The notes under the pieces were generated by a model, which was not told where the DNA came from, did no database searches, and saw only the letters and a list, made by a program, of their open reading frames with translations. A program made the translations under genes and the position numbers. Shown here piece by piece: positions 1 to 10,700 of a stretch of DNA of 29,895 nt. Source of the stretch: a virus; the IMG/VR virus record IMGVR_UViG_3300025112_000116, positions 1-29,895 of that record; one strand, written 5' to 3'. Position 1 is the first letter of the stretch. Every line of letters begins with the position of its first letter.

Positions 1-2
1 TT

Positions 3-3000
3 CCGCGGTCTGTCCGCACGGGAGTGGATGAATTCATGCCGTCCATGGCTACTCTCAGACCGTTCTTCGAACTCGACTCGAAGAAAACTTTCCAATGGTT
101 TCCGACATTCTCTAAAACCGTCGCTTTCTCGCAAGCCACTGGTCCCGAATCGTGGGATGTATACTCTACTAAATTCGACTTGATCGATAATCCGCCGCCG
201 CCCGCGCTTCCGTCGTCCAAAAACATGAGCACGGTAATGACTCTTGCCGACGAGGTACCTCTTCAAGGTTCTTCAGCGCCACCAGGCACATCCATGGGCG
301 CCGGGTCCGCGGTCACCCCGGCCGGCGCGCCAACAAGCAGCATTACGCAATATACTTTAGGAGCGCCCAGCACTCCCGCGAGCACCGCCTATCAAACTAT
401 TCAGCACCTTTCTAATGATACAATTAATAATGCTCTTCCGGCTGAGAAATACATTACCACCACTTCTTTTACCGGCGGTAGACATTTCGATCCGGCTGTA
501 ACCAGCAATGGACAACTATACAGCAAAACAGAGTTTCTTGACGTTTTTGGCCCCGCCGCCTTTGATACGGGGCTCGGACGCAGCTGGGAGAATATTAATG
601 CGAACCCGGGCGCCGGGGCGTTTGCTAGTTTGGCCTATAATTCTCTCAATTCGTTTTTGAAAGACTATTCTGTACTTGAGACTGCTGGCTGGAGCCAGAC
701 GGGCGGATCCCAGGACTCAACGGCCGGCCTCGCAGTCGATACCGTAGATGCGAATGCGGCTTCGAATAAATACTATAATGCTCTTCAAAATCAATATTAC
801 TATTCAGCCCAGGCCGGCCTAGTAAAACAATTGACTAACTATTGTTTAGAAAATGGAACATTTACCGCTGCAAAATTGTTGAAGGCTGTTTTTGTAAAAG
901 ATAATTCAGAGTGCCAAAATGATCCTCAAAAAATTGGCGATCTTATGGACCTTAATGGAATAATAAAGAGAGTACAACAAGAATATGATGAGGGGAGCTG
1001 TTCTGACAGTACTCCGCAGCGTAAAGTTGTATTAAATTGTGTTCAGTATGCTTCCGTTCTGATCCTTATGCAATTATTTATTGCTCAGTTCTTTCTTAAA
1101 AATGTTTTTATATTGTCTGCGTTTAAACTTGAGGATTTGTGGCAAAATCCGGCGGTTGTAGATCAGGTGTTGAACTCCATATATAGAAATTTTAAAACAT
1201 ATATACAGGATCCTTCACTTCGTATTAATATACCCAGAGCGCTTGAAGGACAATTCGGACCAGAATACAGCCCATTTGAAACTGTTTTTACAAACGTTGC
1301 CAATAACTATATAGCAAGAAAATATAATCGCCCGGATCGGAATTTTGATCCCCGCATATTAGAGGTTTTGGGAATAGGTCCGGGCCATGAAGCCGAACTC
1401 TTGGAGGAGGGTAATTCCGTTAGATATATTTTGATACAGAGAATATTAGATTCTGCCATGGCTATGCAAAATATAATTTCCAAAAATGCCACTAAGTCAG
1501 TAGAAGAGGTTTTCATTGAGGATGTTATAGGCTTTTCTGAACCTTTTATTGCTGGCGTTGACAATATATCCAGATTGCCCCAGGATCTTCACCTTGCAAT
1601 ACATCCAGAGCTAGAAAAAAATATTGATTTAATGGGGTATGGCGGGTTTAAGCTTGAAAAGATTATGAGATGGGATCAAGTTAGATTTATCGATAAGACC
1701 ACCGGAGAAGAGGATCCGGTTCCATATTTATATCATTGGGTCGACCAAATCGCGATCGCTGCGGTCGACTCGCCCTACCCTGGCTCATCACATGCCGGCA
1801 GCGACGATTATCAGAACATTCAAAGCGAAGTGCGACTAACCGCTACAAATAATCCTCATCCGGATGCAGCCTATCAAACCAATTCTGGTCCAAAATATCA
1901 GACAAGTATGTCTTTAGAAAAAATGATTAGATGGCTAGATGGGGATTCCAACTTCCTCGGTGTGTGGAACTCCACAATTCAATTAATAAATTTACGACTA
2001 ACTTATAAACTTGTTTATTATCCGCCTTTTGAGGATTCCACATCGCACGAAGGCTTTGGAATAGGGGGCTGGGGGGATCCGAAAAATAACCTGTTATGGC
2101 CACTATATGATACTGTGTTTCATTTGCAACGAATGGAGTCGATGACAGAGTTCGATGACATAAATGTAAATAGACTTAATTCTATTTTGAATTTTGAAGA
2201 GGCATATTTAGCACTGAGCGATACCACCGGCCGAGGCAATGAACAGGATGTCGCCCCCCTGGATAATTTTAAAACAGTTGGGATTCCTTTATTTGAGTGT
2301 GGTACCCAATGCTTAGGAGACGCGATGTTGGGCGATCTCGAGATTCTGGATCAGGCGATGGCCGATCTCTTATCTAAGGGCTCCTCCAGCGGCGGCACGA
2401 TGCTTGATCCTTGCGGCGACCCTATGTCTATTCCCGGCGGCCCGGGCGGTAGTGGGCCCCCCCCGGGCTACACCGCTATCCAAGGAAACGTGGGGTATAT
2501 AATGCAATTGCAAGGGGTAAACCATGTACAAAATGTTAAAGATTCCCCAATATTTCAAACGTTTTTTACTAAAGTGTTCGATAGACAACAAGTACTTACA
2601 TCAGTGTTGATGAATTCCTTTTTGTTAACAGAACAGAAATTTTCTAATCAGATCTCTAGAGCCTTTAGTGATCCAATGGATACGGCTGCCAATATATTTG
2701 CTACTGCAGTTTGTTCACCAGACGCCGGATTGCGACCAAGCGAAGGGCCAATAACCATTGATTACTTACAGGGTGCCATGGCTGGATCGAAGGCCCGTGG
2801 GTTTAACGCACAGGGCTTTATACTCAATGCGCTACGTATGACACCAATTCGTATCGTTAAGGGCTTGGCAGAGATCCTGGATCCTCATGTGGCTATTTGG
2901 AAAATAGTCAGAGATATCACAGGTCAAGTTTTGATGCAACTCATAGATGCTATTGATACTGCGATGGCGACGCTTCCTCCACCCCTCTCCGCAGTAACCA

Positions 3001-3434
3001 TAGATGCTAGATCTCTTATTCTTCTACTATTCTGTCAATTAAATAGAAAGCTGCGCGGCATTGGTGTCGACCTCGATAAGGCGCCGTGGAATGGAGAATC
3101 TCCAGAGGATAGACTGGAAAATTGTGCTGAGCCGGGTGGCTTGAAGCCCCCCGCGCCGCCTGGATTGTTTCCCCACTTTGGGATTAATGGGATTGATTTT
3201 ACCGGCACATTACCCGCCCTGTTCTTCCCGCCACCAGGGCCCTTCGGTATTATTTATTTATTGCTGAATTTGATACCAGAGTACAATATGGAAGGCGGTA
3301 TAGTCGATAATGAGCCGACCGAAGAAGATGCCAGTTGTATAGACGAGGGGCCAACGCACACAGAAGACGAACCTGCCGCCGAAGAGGAAGAGCCAGTGTA
3401 CCTGAGCGGTGGGGGATTAGGTACGGGAAATTAG
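3..3434 (+). CDS. Large phage structural protein, 5' end cut by the window
   Basis: The reading frame is open back to the first complete codon of the window, so this is probably the C-terminal part of a longer protein. A GTG at 24 and ATGs at 36 and 45 are possible starts, and a GGAG at 21-24 lies 11 bases before the ATG at 36, but none is convincing. Numbering from the GTG: residues 55-130 are a Pro/Ala/Ser/Gly linker. Residues 333-369 form a long hydrophobic stretch (VLILMQLFIAQFF). Residues 786-818 are a second Pro/Gly linker with a C8 run in the DNA. Residues 1062-1087 are hydrophobic again (PFGIIYLLLNLI), and an acidic tail ends in a Gly-rich tip. I do not recognise the family. Its place directly before gp25 suggests a tail or baseplate component. 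The hydrophobic segments could contact membrane or pack in a core; this is inference. Confidence 0.7.
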   Translation, partial: PRSVRTGVDEFMPSMATLRPFFELDSKKTFQWFPTFSKTVAFSQATGPESWDVYSTKFDLIDNPPPPALPSSKNMSTVMTLADEVPLQGSSAPPGTSMGAGSAVTPAGAPTSSITQYTLGAPSTPASTAYQTIQHLSNDTINNALPAEKYITTTSFTGGRHFDPAVTSNGQLYSKTEFLDVFGPAAFDTGLGRSWENINANPGAGAFASLAYNSLNSFLKDYSVLETAGWSQTGGSQDSTAGLAVDTVDANAASNKYYNALQNQYYYSAQAGLVKQLTNYCLENGTFTAAKLLKAVFVKDNSECQNDPQKIGDLMDLNGIIKRVQQEYDEGSCSDSTPQRKVVLNCVQYASVLILMQLFIAQFFLKNVFILSAFKLEDLWQNPAVVDQVLNSIYRNFKTYIQDPSLRINIPRALEGQFGPEYSPFETVFTNVANNYIARKYNRPDRNFDPRILEVLGIGPGHEAELLEEGNSVRYILIQRILDSAMAMQNIISKNATKSVEEVFIEDVIGFSEPFIAGVDNISRLPQDLHLAIHPELEKNIDLMGYGGFKLEKIMRWDQVRFIDKTTGEEDPVPYLYHWVDQIAIAAVDSPYPGSSHAGSDDYQNIQSEVRLTATNNPHPDAAYQTNSGPKYQTSMSLEKMIRWLDGDSNFLGVWNSTIQLINLRLTYKLVYYPPFEDSTSHEGFGIGGWGDPKNNLLWPLYDTVFHLQRMESMTEFDDINVNRLNSILNFEEAYLALSDTTGRGNEQDVAPLDNFKTVGIPLFECGTQCLGDAMLGDLEILDQAMADLLSKGSSSGGTMLDPCGDPMSIPGGPGGSGPPPGYTAIQGNVGYIMQLQGVNHVQNVKDSPIFQTFFTKVFDRQQVLTSVLMNSFLLTEQKFSNQISRAFSDPMDTAANIFATAVCSPDAGLRPSEGPITIDYLQGAMAGSKARGFNAQGFILNALRMTPIRIVKGLAEILDPHVAIWKIVRDITGQVLMQLIDAIDTAMATLPPPLSAVTIDARSLILLLFCQLNRKLRGIGVDLDKAPWNGESPEDRLENCAEPGGLKPPAPPGLFPHFGINGIDFTGTLPALFFPPPGPFGIIYLLLNLIPEYNMEGGIVDNEPTEEDASCIDEGPTHTEDEPAAEEEEPVYLSGGGLGTGN

Positions 3435-3487
3435 TACCGAATAAAACGTATTTTAATACCTATTTATTTTAAACAAGGAAAAGACAC
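3435..3487 (+). promoter_or_regulatory. Intergenic gap with CTATTTAT motif and ribosome binding site
   Basis: This is the longest gap between genes in the window. It is AT-rich and holds CTATTTAT at 3460-3467, followed by a good ribosome binding site, AAGGA at 3475-3479, eight bases before the ATG at 3488. The same octamer occurs at the equivalent place in the only other sizeable gap (25708-25715). It may be a phage late-type promoter element. It resembles the complement of the T4 late motif TATAAATA rather than the motif itself, so the promoter call is tentative. Confidence 0.35.
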
Positions 3488-3892
3488 ATGCCAACAAATA
3501 ATGAAGGATTATCAGTAGCGCTGCCATTAACGGTTGATCCTACCTTTGGAGCTTATAATTTAAACACAACCTTTGAAGATTTAGCAAAACAAAATCTTAA
3601 GATGCTTCTGCTGACTAATCCCGGGGAACGCATTATGAGGCCGCGCTTTGGGGTGGGCCTAAGAGGGTATTTATTTCAGCCAAATACCGTCATGACATAC
3701 TCCGATATAACAGAGAGAATACACAGTCAAGTGGGAGAATACTTACCCTATATAGCCGTAGATGATATAGAATTTAACCCTGCCTCTGTCGGCGAAGGCT
3801 TTGATCCATCATTTATATCTATGACAATATTCTTTACTATTTTGCCTTTACAGATAGCAACATTTTTACAAATAAGTGAATCGGGAACCTAA
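3488..3892 (+). CDS. gp25: Baseplate wedge protein, gp25/gpW family
   Basis: The protein has 134 residues, close to T4 gp25 (about 132). The family signature is clear at residues 45-65: PGER, then MRPRFGVGLRGYLFQP, matching the conserved 'PGER.mrP.FG.gL...lf.p' block of the GPW/gp25 family. In contractile tails this protein joins the wedge to the inner baseplate and helps to nucleate the sheath. The usual EPR tripeptide near residues 86-88 reads LPY here (EYLPYI), a departure from the family. The start at 3488 has a strong AAGGA site. The following gene is gp6/gpJ-like, the same order as in T4-type and P2-type baseplate loci. The C-terminus is hydrophobic and beta-rich, as expected for the fold. 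Confidence 0.9.
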   Translation: MPTNNEGLSVALPLTVDPTFGAYNLNTTFEDLAKQNLKMLLLTNPGERIMRPRFGVGLRGYLFQPNTVMTYSDITERIHSQVGEYLPYIAVDDIEFNPASVGEGFDPSFISMTIFFTILPLQIATFLQISESGT

Positions 3893-3920
3893 TTAATCAG
3901 AATATTTAGAGTTTATTCAA

Positions 3921-5720
3921 ATGCCAAAAAAACTACAACCAATAAATTACACAAGTCGCGAATTTGATTCAATTCGTCGCGATCTAGAAAATTATGCAAA
4001 AAGATATTATCCGAACACTTACAAAGACTTTAATGAGGCCAGTTTTGGCTCGTTAATGCTGGATGCGGTTTCTTATGTTGGAGACGTTCTATCTTTTTAT
4101 TTAGACTATCAAGCAAATGAAAGCTTTTTAGACAGTGCGATTGAATATAATAATGTTATAAGATTGGCAAAGCAATTTGGATTTAAAATTAGTCCAAGCC
4201 CATCTTCGTATGGAATCTTAACTTTTTATATTGAAGTGCCCACCACATTGGCCGTAGGAGGCACACCAGATTTAAATTATGCTCCGACTTTAAAAGCGGG
4301 ATCTACTTTTTCTTCTATTGGCGGCGGCACCTACACGCTTTTAGAGGATGTTAATTTTTCTAATATTAATAATTTAGTCGTCGCCGGCGCCATTAACAGC
4401 AGTACGAATCAGCCTAAAACATGGGTTATTAGAGCTCAAGGCACCGTTGTATCTGGACGACTAAGCACCACAGAGGTTGATGTTGCCGACTTCCAGAGAT
4501 TTTTTAAACTTCAACTTCCTACCGATAAAGTAGCGGAGATTATTTCTGTAGAGGATTCCGAGGGCCATGAATATTTTGAAGTAAACAATCTTTCTCAAAA
4601 TATAGTATATAAGGCCATACAGAACAATAACAATGATAGAGGAAATAGTCCTTCTATATTAAAGGCTGTTCCAGTTGCTCGAAGATATACGGTTGAATAT
4701 GAAGGCGACAGAACCTTTTTACAGTTTGGGTATGGGTCTGATTCTGAGCTGTTGTCTAAATCGATTGCAGATCCGTCCGAGGTGATATTGCAGCTACATG
4801 GTCGCGATTATATTACGGACAAAGAGTTCGATCCAACTAAATTAATCAACTCAGATAAATTTGGTATAGCTCCGGCCAATACTACATTAACGATTGTATA
4901 TAGAATTAATACGGTTCAAGACGTTAATGCTGCCGTTAATGCCGTTACTGAAGTTTCAAATGCGAATTTTAAATTTACTAATGCTGGCGCACTTAGCAAC
5001 GCAAATAGATCAACCGTAGAAAACTCTTTAGAATTGACAAACGAGACTCCGATGATTGGTGATATAAGTCTGCCATCTTCAGAAGAAGTTAGACAAAGGG
5101 TTATATCTCACTTTGCGGCACAAAATCGAGCAGTAACAATCGAAGATTATAAAGTGCTTACATATTCGATGCCTGCAAGTTTTGGTTCAATTAAACGATG
5201 TCAGCCGGCAAGAGATTTTAGTGAATTTAAGAGAAATTTGAATTTGTATATTGTTTCTGAAGATGTATCTACTGGGAAGCTTATTACCTCTAACGGTACT
5301 TTAAAGATAAATTTAAAAACATGGCTTTCACAATACAAGATGGTCAACGATACAATCGATATCCTAGATGCAAAAATAGTGAATTTTGGAATAGAGTATA
5401 TGATAATGTCAGATCGCGAAGTTAACAGATATACAACATTAAACAATGCCAACGCCGCACTCCGCGATCACTTTTCCAAGACGGGAGATATAGGCGAACC
5501 AATATATATAACCGATATTTATAAGGCACTACAAGATGTTCCCGGGATTATTGATGTCTTGAGTGTTAATATAGTTGAAAAATCTGGTGGTAATTATTCT
5601 GAGACGAGCTATGATATGCTGGCGGCCTTATCGCCGGACGGCCGATTTATTGAAGCAGAGCGCGATGTAATTTTTGAACTTAAATATGCAGATACAGACA
5701 TTAAAGGATCGGTGCAATAA
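3921..5720 (+). CDS. gp6: Baseplate wedge protein, gp6/gpJ-like
   Basis: The protein has 599 residues, against about 660 for T4 gp6. The N-terminal block, residues 5-90, is typical of Baseplate_J/gp6: INYTSREFDSIRRDL, then DFNEASFGSLMLDAVSYVGD, then LSFYLDYQANESFLDSA, then IRLAKQFGFK. The middle is beta-rich and contains a 'R.YTVEYEGDRTFLQFGYG' segment. The region around residues 375-410 (EEVRQRVISHFAAQNRAVTIEDYKVL) is the conserved gpJ-type stretch that precedes the C-terminal domain. In T4 two gp6 chains and one gp7 form the wedge core, which dimerises into the ring that opens on infection. A weak TTAGAG precedes the start. The stop overlaps the next start by one base (TAATG), so coupling is likely. 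This is the firmest functional anchor of the baseplate assignment. Confidence 0.9.
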   Translation: MPKKLQPINYTSREFDSIRRDLENYAKRYYPNTYKDFNEASFGSLMLDAVSYVGDVLSFYLDYQANESFLDSAIEYNNVIRLAKQFGFKISPSPSSYGILTFYIEVPTTLAVGGTPDLNYAPTLKAGSTFSSIGGGTYTLLEDVNFSNINNLVVAGAINSSTNQPKTWVIRAQGTVVSGRLSTTEVDVADFQRFFKLQLPTDKVAEIISVEDSEGHEYFEVNNLSQNIVYKAIQNNNNDRGNSPSILKAVPVARRYTVEYEGDRTFLQFGYGSDSELLSKSIADPSEVILQLHGRDYITDKEFDPTKLINSDKFGIAPANTTLTIVYRINTVQDVNAAVNAVTEVSNANFKFTNAGALSNANRSTVENSLELTNETPMIGDISLPSSEEVRQRVISHFAAQNRAVTIEDYKVLTYSMPASFGSIKRCQPARDFSEFKRNLNLYIVSEDVSTGKLITSNGTLKINLKTWLSQYKMVNDTIDILDAKIVNFGIEYMIMSDREVNRYTTLNNANAALRDHFSKTGDIGEPIYITDIYKALQDVPGIIDVLSVNIVEKSGGNYSETSYDMLAALSPDGRFIEAERDVIFELKYADTDIKGSVQ

Positions 5721-7786
5721 TGGGTATTAAAAGATGGGTTGCTGATGCCGATAATACTGTAACCAACGCGTTTGAGCCAAATTTGGTTACCAGAGGCACT
5801 GGCTCGAATATGGGCGCCGCCGATTCTTTAGAAGTGTTTATGCTTTACGCACAGGCGTCTGCTTCTTCGACTAATGATAGCCTAGGCCTCGGCGCTGGAA
5901 ATAGTCGAGAATTGTCCCGGATTCTTATTAAATTTCCGACAACAGAAATATCTGCTAGTCGTACGTCCGGAAGCATCCCTCCAAGTGGTAGCGTTACTTT
6001 CCATCTTAAAATGTTTAATGCCGAACATCCATTTACGCTACCTCAAGATTTTCAATTAGTTTTTTTGCCGGTTTCTGCCTCCTGGCAAGAGGGCCCCGGA
6101 CTTGATATGGATAACTATACCGATTTAACTTACAACGAATCGGGTTCCAACTGGATGAGAAGAGGCCGCAAAGCATCGTTCGTGGCAGATCCCCAAAAGG
6201 GTAATACTTCCTCTGGTTCCTTACAGGGGCACGCTACCAATAATTTTGGCGAATTATCAAAAATATTTGTTACCGGCGCCGATGGCCATGTTTTCAAATT
6301 TCAAATCGGTACCGCCTCAAACGATGGACGATGCGATACGGATGCGATTTTTGTTTCAGGTGCTGCCGGGGGGACTGCGGACCAATTTTTCCACGCTCTC
6401 TCCGGAGCAATGTTTTCCGCGAGTATGGTAGATTATGCTGCTAGTACTTATCCTCAAGCGTTTAGTGATACTCACGCCGATGGCCATTTTACTGTTACTA
6501 GTCAATCACTTGATGGCCCCAGGGTTGCGATCACTTCTTCTGTATTTTCTGGCTGGGTTAGTGAAGACCCAAACAATCTTATTCAAAAGTCAGGCGGCCA
6601 TGGCATTTCGGCCGACTCGGAAGGCCAGCCTTATAATCAAATACAGTATCTTACTGTCGCGGGACTTTCGTCTTCGGGCGATAGGGGCACATGGCAAGCG
6701 GGCGGCTCATACCACACATCTTCCACTGATTTTAGTTACACTGCTAGCTTTTCAAAAGGATATGAAGATTTAGAGATTGATATAACCGGGCTTATGGAAC
6801 ATTGGTTTTCTGGAGCGTGGGGCGGGGCGCCGGGCGAGGGATATGCTAATTATGGTTTAGGAATAAAGCTTATAGAGTCGCTGGAATCAGGAAGCGTTTC
6901 ATATTATACCAAAAAGTTCTTCTCCAGGTCGACGGAATTTTTCTTTAAAAGGCCGGTAATTGAAGCTAGGTGGGATAGCAGAACAGAAGATGATCGCGGC
7001 AATACATTTCTTAGTAGTGCATTAGTACCCGCCGTTGATAATTTAAATTCAATATATTTGTATAATTATGTAAATGGCCGCTTAGTGGATATTCCAACGC
7101 TCGGATCCACAAATAAAATATTTGTAAGCTTGTATTCTGGCTCTTCTACTCCCGCCGGTGATGCTTTGAATTTGCCCATAGGCGGCGGCGTCGTCGCTGC
7201 CGGCGACACTAATATTACAGGCAATCGCATGTCGACAGGTGTATATTCAGCCAGTTTTGCTCTGACGGGGGGGCATTCATTAACGGTCGGCGAAACATTA
7301 ACAACTGTTTTTGATGTATGGCATACTGGCACTTCACAGGCCATACGCTATCTCACAAGCTCGTTTGAACCAAAAGAGAGAATTGCGCACACCATCGCCC
7401 CTACATTTGAATACGTAACCAATATTACCAATCTTAGGGCTGAGTATTCTAGAAAAGATACAGCTCGGTTTCGATTTTTTGTTAGAGAGAAAAATTGGAA
7501 TCCTACCATTTATAATGTTGCAACTGCTACGACGCCTAGTAAAACAATAATAAGTGCGTCTTATAAAATAATGAGGACCACTGATGACTTGTTTGTGGTG
7601 CCATATGGAACCGGTAGTAAATATTCTACTTATTTATCACATGATCTTTCTGGCAATTATTTCGATCTAGATATTAATCTTCTAGAATCTGATTATAGCT
7701 ATGGCATAAGGGTTAGCTATTACAATCCGTCAATCGGTTCTTGGGTTGAACAACCAGAAGAGTTTAAATTTAGAGTAGTAGAATAA
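5720..7786 (+). CDS. DNRLRE-type beta-rich structural protein
   Basis: This protein of 688 residues starts in the TAATG overlap with the gp6-like gene; AAGGA at 5704-5708 supports the start. Residues 10-90 (DNTVTNAF, then GSNMGAADSLEVF, then SRILIKFPTTEI) and residues 350-420 (LEIDITGLMEHWFSG, then NYGLGIKL, then RPVIEARWD) look like the two ends of a DNRLRE/CBM96-type jelly roll, a fold of extracellular and carbohydrate-binding proteins. The halves are separated by an inserted domain of about 90 residues, 189-280 (HVFKFQIG, then TADQFFHALSGAM, then HFTVTSQSLDGPRVAITSS). Residues 570-686 look Ig/FN3-like and end in a beta strand. Lying between gp6-like and gp7-like genes, it is probably a peripheral baseplate or fibre-base protein. 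The fold call is by pattern; the function is inferred. Confidence 0.7.
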   Translation: MGIKRWVADADNTVTNAFEPNLVTRGTGSNMGAADSLEVFMLYAQASASSTNDSLGLGAGNSRELSRILIKFPTTEISASRTSGSIPPSGSVTFHLKMFNAEHPFTLPQDFQLVFLPVSASWQEGPGLDMDNYTDLTYNESGSNWMRRGRKASFVADPQKGNTSSGSLQGHATNNFGELSKIFVTGADGHVFKFQIGTASNDGRCDTDAIFVSGAAGGTADQFFHALSGAMFSASMVDYAASTYPQAFSDTHADGHFTVTSQSLDGPRVAITSSVFSGWVSEDPNNLIQKSGGHGISADSEGQPYNQIQYLTVAGLSSSGDRGTWQAGGSYHTSSTDFSYTASFSKGYEDLEIDITGLMEHWFSGAWGGAPGEGYANYGLGIKLIESLESGSVSYYTKKFFSRSTEFFFKRPVIEARWDSRTEDDRGNTFLSSALVPAVDNLNSIYLYNYVNGRLVDIPTLGSTNKIFVSLYSGSSTPAGDALNLPIGGGVVAAGDTNITGNRMSTGVYSASFALTGGHSLTVGETLTTVFDVWHTGTSQAIRYLTSSFEPKERIAHTIAPTFEYVTNITNLRAEYSRKDTARFRFFVREKNWNPTIYNVATATTPSKTIISASYKIMRTTDDLFVVPYGTGSKYSTYLSHDLSGNYFDLDINLLESDYSYGIRVSYYNPSIGSWVEQPEEFKFRVVE

Positions 7787-7789
7787 AAA

Positions 7790-10700
7790 ATGTCATTACG
7801 TGAACTTTTTGACCAAATGCAAAAAGCAAAGGTGCTAGCCGATGTTAGCGCCGACCAAATAGCCGAAGAAGTAGAATCTGTTGGTTATCACGAACAAGAC
7901 GTCATCAAAGACAATCGATTTATTCCCACCATAGACTTTTCAGACCCTGCTAATTTTGCAAAATATGGATCTGCAGAAGAATACTATGATCAAGCAATAA
8001 AAAGAATATATAAAACTTATCCATATGACGGCTCGTTAAAAGAACGTTTAGAGTGGGAAAATAGTTCCTCTTATGTTGATCTTTACTTATATGAAAATAG
8101 ATATCCTCGCACGAACGGATATGCAACTCTTTCTGCGGATGGGTGGGGCGTCTTAAACGGCTCGATGACCTCTGAAGGATATGGCCTACCAACTACCGAA
8201 GAATATATTTCTTTTTATGGAGGACCCCACACCAATCCAAATGGGATGGGAGATTATTCCATACAGTTTACGGGCTCAAATTACTATCATACCGCAAGCA
8301 ATCGTACTGACAATCTTGCTTTGGACATTGCAGACAAAGGCGTAACGGTAGAATTTTGGTTGAAAAAAGATCGATTTCTAGATTTTAATACTCTAGGTGA
8401 CGCGCAAGTAACTAAAAAAGAAGTAATTTTTGATCTTTGGAACGGCGAACACTCCGGCAGCACAGGCTATGGAAGGTTTAGAATTGAATTAACCGCATCG
8501 CATGCACCAGATGTGTTGGGGAATACTGACGGAGGGTTTACAGTAACTCTTGTATCGGGCACTAGTGGATTTCAATGGGCCAATCCGCTTACTGGTACTG
8601 TACCGGTGAGCGGCGGCGCAAGACAAGCGTTCACGAGCGCCTCCATAGCCGATGGTAATTGGCACCACTATGCATTCTCTTTTCTATCAGCCTCTACGAC
8701 CGCTCTCGTCCAGGGCACGATAAGCAGATTTTATGTTGATGGTGTATTAAACAACGAAGCGGTATTTAGTTCTTCAGCGCCAGTTGAAAATATTACTGGT
8801 TCCATGCAAGCAAGAATTGGGGCCCTGGTGACGGCTCCCTCTGGAGGGGCTCGTTTGGCTTCTTGGGGCGAAGCCGGCTCTGGCAAACTGTCTGCTTCTT
8901 TGGATGAATTCAGGTACTGGAAAACCCAAAGAAGTTCTAAAGACATTGGGCGCCATTGGATCGATCAAGTCGGAGGGGGCACAAATTCAGACCCCATTCC
9001 TGGAAATAGCTCTTCATTAAACTTGGCCAATACTACGCTGGGTGTCTATTATAAATTCAACGAAGGAATTACTGGGACAAGCTCTGTTGATAATACGGTG
9101 CTAGACTTTTCTGGAAGAGTAACAAACGGCTCCTGGACCGGATACACTTCCAACTCTAGAAACACAGGGTCGGCAATAGTTTCAGCCTCTGCTGCTATAA
9201 AAGAGTTTTTAGATCCAATCATCTATTCGTTTCATCCAGACGTTATAACTCTGGCTAACGAACTACAAGGTTCTGGGTCATATCACGATGTCAACAACAA
9301 TGCGGCTCTTTATAATACGATGCCGACTTGGGTTACCGAAGAGGACCAAGAGGGTTCCAAAAATTTGCATAAATTAACGCAGATAATGGGCAGCTATTTA
9401 GATTCCCTGCATCTTCAAATTGAGGCCCTAAATAAACTAAAAGATGTGCAATACCCCAGCGGCACCAATAAACCTTTAACTTTTGCAAATAGGCTTTTAG
9501 AATCTGCGGGTTTAATCTCGCCGGAAATATTTCTTGATGCGGATATAATAGAAAAATTGGCGGATCGCTCGGAGGAGAGACTATACGAAAAATCGTTGGT
9601 TGATGTTAAAAATACAATTTATCAAAACATCTATAATAATTTATCATTTATTTATAAATCTAAAGGCACTGAAAAGTCTTTTAGAAATCTAATTCGTTGT
9701 TTTGGTGTTGATGAGGAGCTCATCAAGTTTAATATGTATGCTAACAATATTGAATATGAACTCCAAAACAATGCGACAAGTCGAGTTATACCAAAAAGGT
9801 TTGTTGATTTTAATAGATCAAGCTCTGTTGAGGCGACTGTATTTCAATCTTCAAGTTATATAAGCGGGAGCACAAATTTAACCAGCGGGTTTGCCTTTAC
9901 TGTTGAGGCTAATGTTGTTTTTCCACCAAAGTTAGATAGGATTTCAAAACATTTTATAAACAAAGAATTTTTAACAGCTTCTATCTTTGGGGTGCACAGT
10001 TCCTCACATCAACATTGGGATTCAACATTCGCTATACAGGATGCGGGAAATTTCCAAGTAGTGGCATGTCGAGACGAGTTAGGGAGCGCTGACGCCAAAT
10101 TTAAATTAATCAGATCTGGAACCGCCGCCGATGGCCTTTCATTTCTTCCTCTAAACGAGACCACGGAAGTTAATGAATTAACAAGTTCATTGTTTACAGA
10201 TGTATACGATAATAGTAATTGGAATTTCGTTGTAAGAGTTCGGCCTGAAAAATATCCTTATGTTGGTCTTGTAACTGGCGCCCTCGGCTTTACCAACGGA
10301 ACCAAAGGAAATGACTACATTGTAGAATTCCGCGGCATTAATATGGAAGGCGGCGTCATTGTAAATGAGTTTTCTGTTAGCGGGAACGCTTATGATATGG
10401 CCGCCGCAAGCCGCCTCGCGGCGGTGATACCCCAAGCACCCCTATCGGGCGCCCTCTTTTTAACCGGCTCCCGAAGATTTTTTGTTGGAGCTCATAGAAA
10501 TAATTTTACTGGCAGTCTGATACACAATTCTGATGTAAAGGTGGGATCGCTAAGAGTATGGCTCGATGATATAAATGAAAAGGCCCAAAGAGCGCATGCT
10601 AAAAATATTCTTGATTTCGGAACCTATAGAACAAATGAAAATGCTTTTCCATTCTTGCCGTCTGCATCTTTTGGCGAGGTTCTATCCCAAGATACTTTAA

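Noticed and set aside
1752-1759. GCGATCGC, the cyanobacterial HIP1 octamer, as a host hint
   Set aside because: I found only one copy; HIP1-rich genomes carry many, so it says nothing about the host.
3435-3470. Rho-independent terminator after the first gene
   Set aside because: The only inverted repeat is a five-base AT stem with a two-base loop, too weak to terminate.
6246-6773. Two short plus-strand open frames of 61 and 112 residues inside the DNRLRE-type gene
   Set aside because: They lie in another frame of a continuous, motif-supported gene and show no ribosome site.
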